From Ascaris suum (taxonomy: Eukaryota > Nematoda > Chromadorea > Rhabditida > Ascarididae), in assembly GCA_013433145.1 (NCBI GenBank), contig CM024173.1:10126322-10190321 (forward strand): a DNA stretch of 64,000 nucleotides, written 5' to 3'. The notes under the pieces were generated by a model, which saw only the letters and a list, made by a program, of their open reading frames with translations, did no database searches and was not told the DNA's origin. Position numbers and translations under genes: made by a program. The first letter of the stretch is position 1. Each line of letters starts with the position of its first letter. This document shows positions 61,270-64,000 of this stretch, in pieces.

Positions 61270-63355
61270 GTGGCTTGTGATTCGTTTAGATGGCGTAACT
61301 GTCGTTTTTCCCTATAAAACAGTGTGTGGTGAGGGACTTGTATTTGATTCCATAGCTTATATTGAGTACTCGACGGATTGATGTCAACAGCGCCGCAAAC
61401 ATTTCAAAATATTCTCACAGCTTCCTCTCCAGCTTTCACGCTCCTCTCCTCCCCCCCCCCCCCCCCCCAGCCTCCATCAGATATGAATGCTTCAAAAGTT
61501 TTTTTAACAAGAAAAAACCTTCCCACGCTTCATGCGTACGTCATCTTTTACAATCAAGTAATGCTTTCATAAGATGTGTTACTCATTTGCTCCCAAATGT
61601 TAGCTGTTGTTCTCGCAGACATCCTGAGTTCGCGAATTTCTCGGAAATCGTCACATTAAACGCCTCTTACCACTAAATGATTTAAAGTCTTAGCACTGTC
61701 ATATGGTCATATTAACATATTTGCAAACCTTGATGATTATTGCAAAGCAGATTTCAGCGATTGCAATAGAGGCTGCAAAGCACAATGACATATTTCTGCA
61801 TATACTCATTTCATGAAATGTGCATGTTTATTCCAACATATAGCAATTCTGAATGATATTGTTTTGACCTTTTGATTTGATGAGAAGATCTATGAAGAAT
61901 ATATGAGATGTTTTCGCTACTTTTAAACGTTTTTATTGAGATACTTCTGAGTGATCGCCTTCATCTAAGATGTTCCTTCGCTGCTTCCTCCTGGACTTTC
62001 CGCTGATGCCTGCGTACTCTGAAATTGCTAGGGTATAAAGGACCAATTCCTATCCTGTTTTATCCTTGGAATTGAGGAAGGAGAGGGAGTAAATAAAGTA
62101 GTGGGAAAGATGGTGTGGAGAAGCAAAGATCGGTCGATTTGCACGTCTGGCTGGTTGCTACTTAGAAATCTTTTCAGAATGTGTAATCATTTCTGGGTTT
62201 AAGCAAAAAGCAGTTCCTCTTTCCTTGCGACGACAAAGCGTCTTCTGGCTGATGCTGGAGTTGTGACTGGTCACTGCCCTCTCACAAACTATTCCGATTG
62301 ATGAAATTCTTCCACGCTACAGATGTCAGAATATCACGGATATTGCATGACTTCCCGATTTCAATATAACGCCAATCGGAAGTTTCTGACTGTAAGCGCA
62401 GACAGCAAACGATACGACAAGTTGAAACGGTACATCAGCGATTGTTCTTCGTAGGCTTCATGTCGCATGAACGATAGAAGGAATATGCGGAAGACATAAT
62501 AAGTAATGAACCGTGAAATGAAAGAGGATGAGCAAAAAAGTATAATCAGTAGGGAAATGTTATGAAATAGTAGTATGCTGGTGTCGTACCTAACATTTCG
62601 TATGGGCATTTCACCTGATTTCATAACGAAAGCCTGGGGCCAATGTGGAAAATATCGATTGCGCATAAATTTGAAGAAATCGATAGTTATATATTACTTT
62701 TGTTAGATAATCATCGATATCTATTTACATCACTTTATTATGTGTTTATAGTTTACCGCGGATAGTGTTCTGCGATAGAGTGCATTGTGTTCTATGGTTT
62801 ACGTTGAGATAAACCGTGATCGTAGTAGTATGCATCGTATTTCCATTTTTTTTTTCCTTTTTTGTAAGCCCTCTCGTTATCTTCAAGCTTTCGTGATCTC
62901 GCAGCGAATATGAGAAATTTTGAAATGGTAATAATTTTTTCATGCTATCTAGTATCCTTTTTTTTTCTCTCTCCAGTTCATTGTTCGGATGAATATTTTT
63001 CTCTATAGCGAATCGCATTTAATTCACTACTCTATCGGTTCTTTTTATTTCTCCTACCTAATCTTCCCCTCTGTCTACTCTACTCTTTTTCGTCTTAATT
63101 TCTCATGTCACCTTATTTTTGCTTTCCGACGTATAAATGTGATAAACTGAAAGAATTGAAAGGGGTGATATCCTGAGGCGACATGTGCGCAAAACAGCAT
63201 CATTATTCTGCTGATCGACACTGTGGTTGAAATGCTTGGATTCTTGTGCTGCAGCCATTTGCCTCATGAGATGTTCTGTATTATTAGGCATTTGAGCGGA
63301 GGAACATTTCGTTGGCGGTATTTCAATGTGTATATCTTTATGCGATTATCGTCTA
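61270..63355. other. Stretch without a supported gene
   Basis: Contains the poly-C run and short open frames on both strands (for example minus 62361-62666 and 62746-63018) without usable splice pairs. I see no gene here. Confidence 0.4.
61451..61468. repeat. Run of 18 C
   Basis: A pure cytosine run followed by AG, so it also mimics a splice acceptor on the plus strand. The proline-rich frames that cross it are probably artefacts. Confidence 0.85.
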
Positions 63356-63359
63356 CGCC

Positions 63360-63915
63360 ATGATGCAATTACGCCTTCGGGCTTCTACGGTATTGTTATT
63401 ATGGCTCGTTATTATTTTCATCCGTGACGCCCACGTCGACAAACACCCGCTCATGGACACTTGCGCCGGAAGATATTTCACACAGAGAGCTGTTTGCGCT
63501 AAGGCAAGCTTTGGCTCTGGCGTAAATGCCTATTTTACAAGCGCGCATACTGTCATTGGTTCTTTTCAGGGGCTTTTGATGTCTCTGAACATATCATCCT
63601 CATAATACTGGATGCTCATGGCAACCGACAGGGTATTTTTTCGAATAATCATCAAAGATCGCTTCACCTTCAATCACCGTCGATAATGTTGACAAGATTT
63701 TTTTCCAAAAGCACTGTACATTGAATGAAATTTTTCGAGCAAAAGAGTTGTCGTGTGGCAATGAAACTATCTTATCAAATGTCTAAAATTATTGCCACGC
63801 TCGATGTTTGCAGAAATTTGAGCTGCATATTATCGTGGACGGTTTTACTCTATTCAGCTCACTCGTTCAGCTTTCAGACGAACTATCACATCGTTTTGAT
63901 CCCTATTCCGCATGA
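63360..63915 (+). CDS. Candidate secreted protein exons near the window edge
   Basis: ATGATG at 63360 opens a signal-peptide-like frame (LRASTVLLLWLVIIFIRDAH) followed by a two-Cys stretch (MDTCAGRYFTQRAVCAKASF), ending at 63605. An acceptor GTTCTTTTCAG (exon from 63571) and another, GATGTTTGCAG, before 63814-63915 (ELHIIVDGFTLFSSLVQLSD, then TGA) suggest more exons. The phases do not all agree between the pieces, so I cannot give one model. Confidence 0.3.
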
Positions 63916-64000
63916 ATATAAACTCTTAACGGATTCTACACCACGGGTATTTCCCCTCATAGATCATATGTCTGAAACATAGGTGTTCGCAACTCGGTCC

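Noticed and set aside
61362..61676. Plus-strand frames with a polyproline run
   Set aside because: The proline run is the C18 tract; the two overlapping frames disagree and no neighbouring exon fits.

Overview
The window reads as nuclear DNA of a nematode, most likely a strongylid (clade V) relative of hookworms; that placement is inference. It is AT-rich and gene-sparse. Coding sequence is broken into 40-260 nt exons with GT..AG introns and C. elegans-like acceptors (T-rich then CAG). There are no bacterial-type operons, ribosome-binding sites or rRNA/tRNA genes that I can see. One gene is a Pax protein that appears to have only the N-terminal half of the paired domain, a class known from nematodes (npax). 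All multi-exon models were built by eye from acceptor, donor, open frame and phase agreement, so exon edges are predictions.

Layout. 1-8 kb: a minus-strand multi-exon gene of unknown function (exons 1673-5557, probably extending to 6230 or beyond). 8.5-9.0 kb: a long plus-strand reading frame for a possible secreted protein, then an alternating purine-pyrimidine tract. 13.1-14.6 kb: a small minus-strand gene model. 14.77-14.92 kb: a perfect 78-bp tandem duplication. 15.5-18.4 kb: a minus-strand gene with seven predicted exons and no recognised domain. 19.2-21.7 kb: the plus-strand npax-like gene, with an eh1-like repressor motif assembled across an intron. 22-25.9 kb: scattered candidate exons only. 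26.0-32.2 kb: a minus-strand gene for a secreted Ser/Pro/Ala-rich protein, with a possible plus-strand gene inside one intron. 32.3-48.8 kb: a very AT-rich gene-poor stretch. 48.8-49.0 kb: a mariner transposase relic. 51.3-57.7 kb: a plus-strand carbonyl reductase-type short-chain dehydrogenase, the best-supported gene here. 59.3-61.3 kb: a minus-strand five-exon model. 63.3-63.9 kb: candidate plus-strand exons at the edge.

Only the dehydrogenase and the Pax gene are identified by homology. The other models have no family I recognise. Neighbouring genes show no shared pathway.
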